From assembly GCA_937864205.1 (NCBI GenBank), contig CALMJB010000094.1:1-5434 (forward strand): a stretch of DNA of 5,434 nt, read 5' to 3'. A program made the position numbers and the translations under genes. Numbering within the stretch: the first letter of the stretch is position 1; each line of letters begins with the position of its first letter. Below, one piece after another: positions 5,422 through 5,434 of this stretch. Source of the DNA: an uncultured Actinomycetes bacterium (lineage in GTDB: Bacteria; Actinomycetota; Actinomycetes; Nanopelagicales; Nanopelagicaceae). The notes beneath the pieces were generated by a model. The model had not been told where the DNA came from, made no database searches, and saw only the letters and a program-made list of their open reading frames with translations.

Positions 5422-5434
5422 AGGTTTGCTTTGG

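Noticed and set aside
5422..5434. Start of a further gene after the CopC-like gene
   Set aside because: Only 13 bases remain; AAAGG followed by TTG-like triplets is too little to call a ribosome site or start codon.

Overview
This window looks like a compact, AT-leaning actinobacterial chromosome segment. The best guess is a streamlined freshwater or marine lineage of the Nanopelagicales (acI) type. That guess rests on an MmpL-type transporter, a WHG-type TetR regulator, an FmdB zinc-ribbon protein with a long Lys/Ser tail, short intergenic gaps, several starts without a Shine-Dalgarno sequence but with a -10 box 6-7 nt upstream (leaderless style), and GC content near 40%. The lineage is an inference; no rRNA or other marker is present.

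Layout from left to right: (1) 1-409, minus strand, the N-terminal part of a saccharopine dehydrogenase-family NAD(P)-binding protein that runs off the left edge. (2) 410-603, a very AT-rich divergent spacer holding a candidate promoter, a 15-bp palindrome and a 15/14-bp tandem duplication abutting the next gene. (3) 604-676, plus strand, tRNA-Arg(CCU). (4) 711-1529, minus strand, purU, formyltetrahydrofolate deformylase, converging on the tRNA. (5) 1555-3657, minus strand, a 12-TM MMPL/RND-type transporter, 25 bp upstream of purU on the same strand. (6) 3734-4348, plus strand, a TetR/AcrR regulator divergent from the transporter, with an inverted repeat and a good promoter in the shared 76-bp spacer. 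(7) 4352-4681, minus strand, an FmdB-family zinc ribbon protein, separated from the convergent tetR stop by only 3 bp. (8) 4753-5421, plus strand, a secreted, membrane-anchored CopC-like domain protein that lacks the usual copper-ligand histidines. The last 13 bases hold nothing recognisable.

The clearest functional unit is the divergent regulator-transporter pair (tetR and MMPL). The repressor probably binds the inverted repeat at 3687-3710 and controls both directions. purU could be read through from the transporter gene, but it also has its own candidate leaderless promoter inside the transporter's 3' end, and its GC content is clearly lower than its neighbours'. The remaining genes are housekeeping or accessory singletons. 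I see no CRISPR array, insertion sequence, phage gene or evident novel multi-gene system. The observations most worth following are the operator architecture, the ligand-less CopC domain, the compositional break at purU and the structures around the tRNA.
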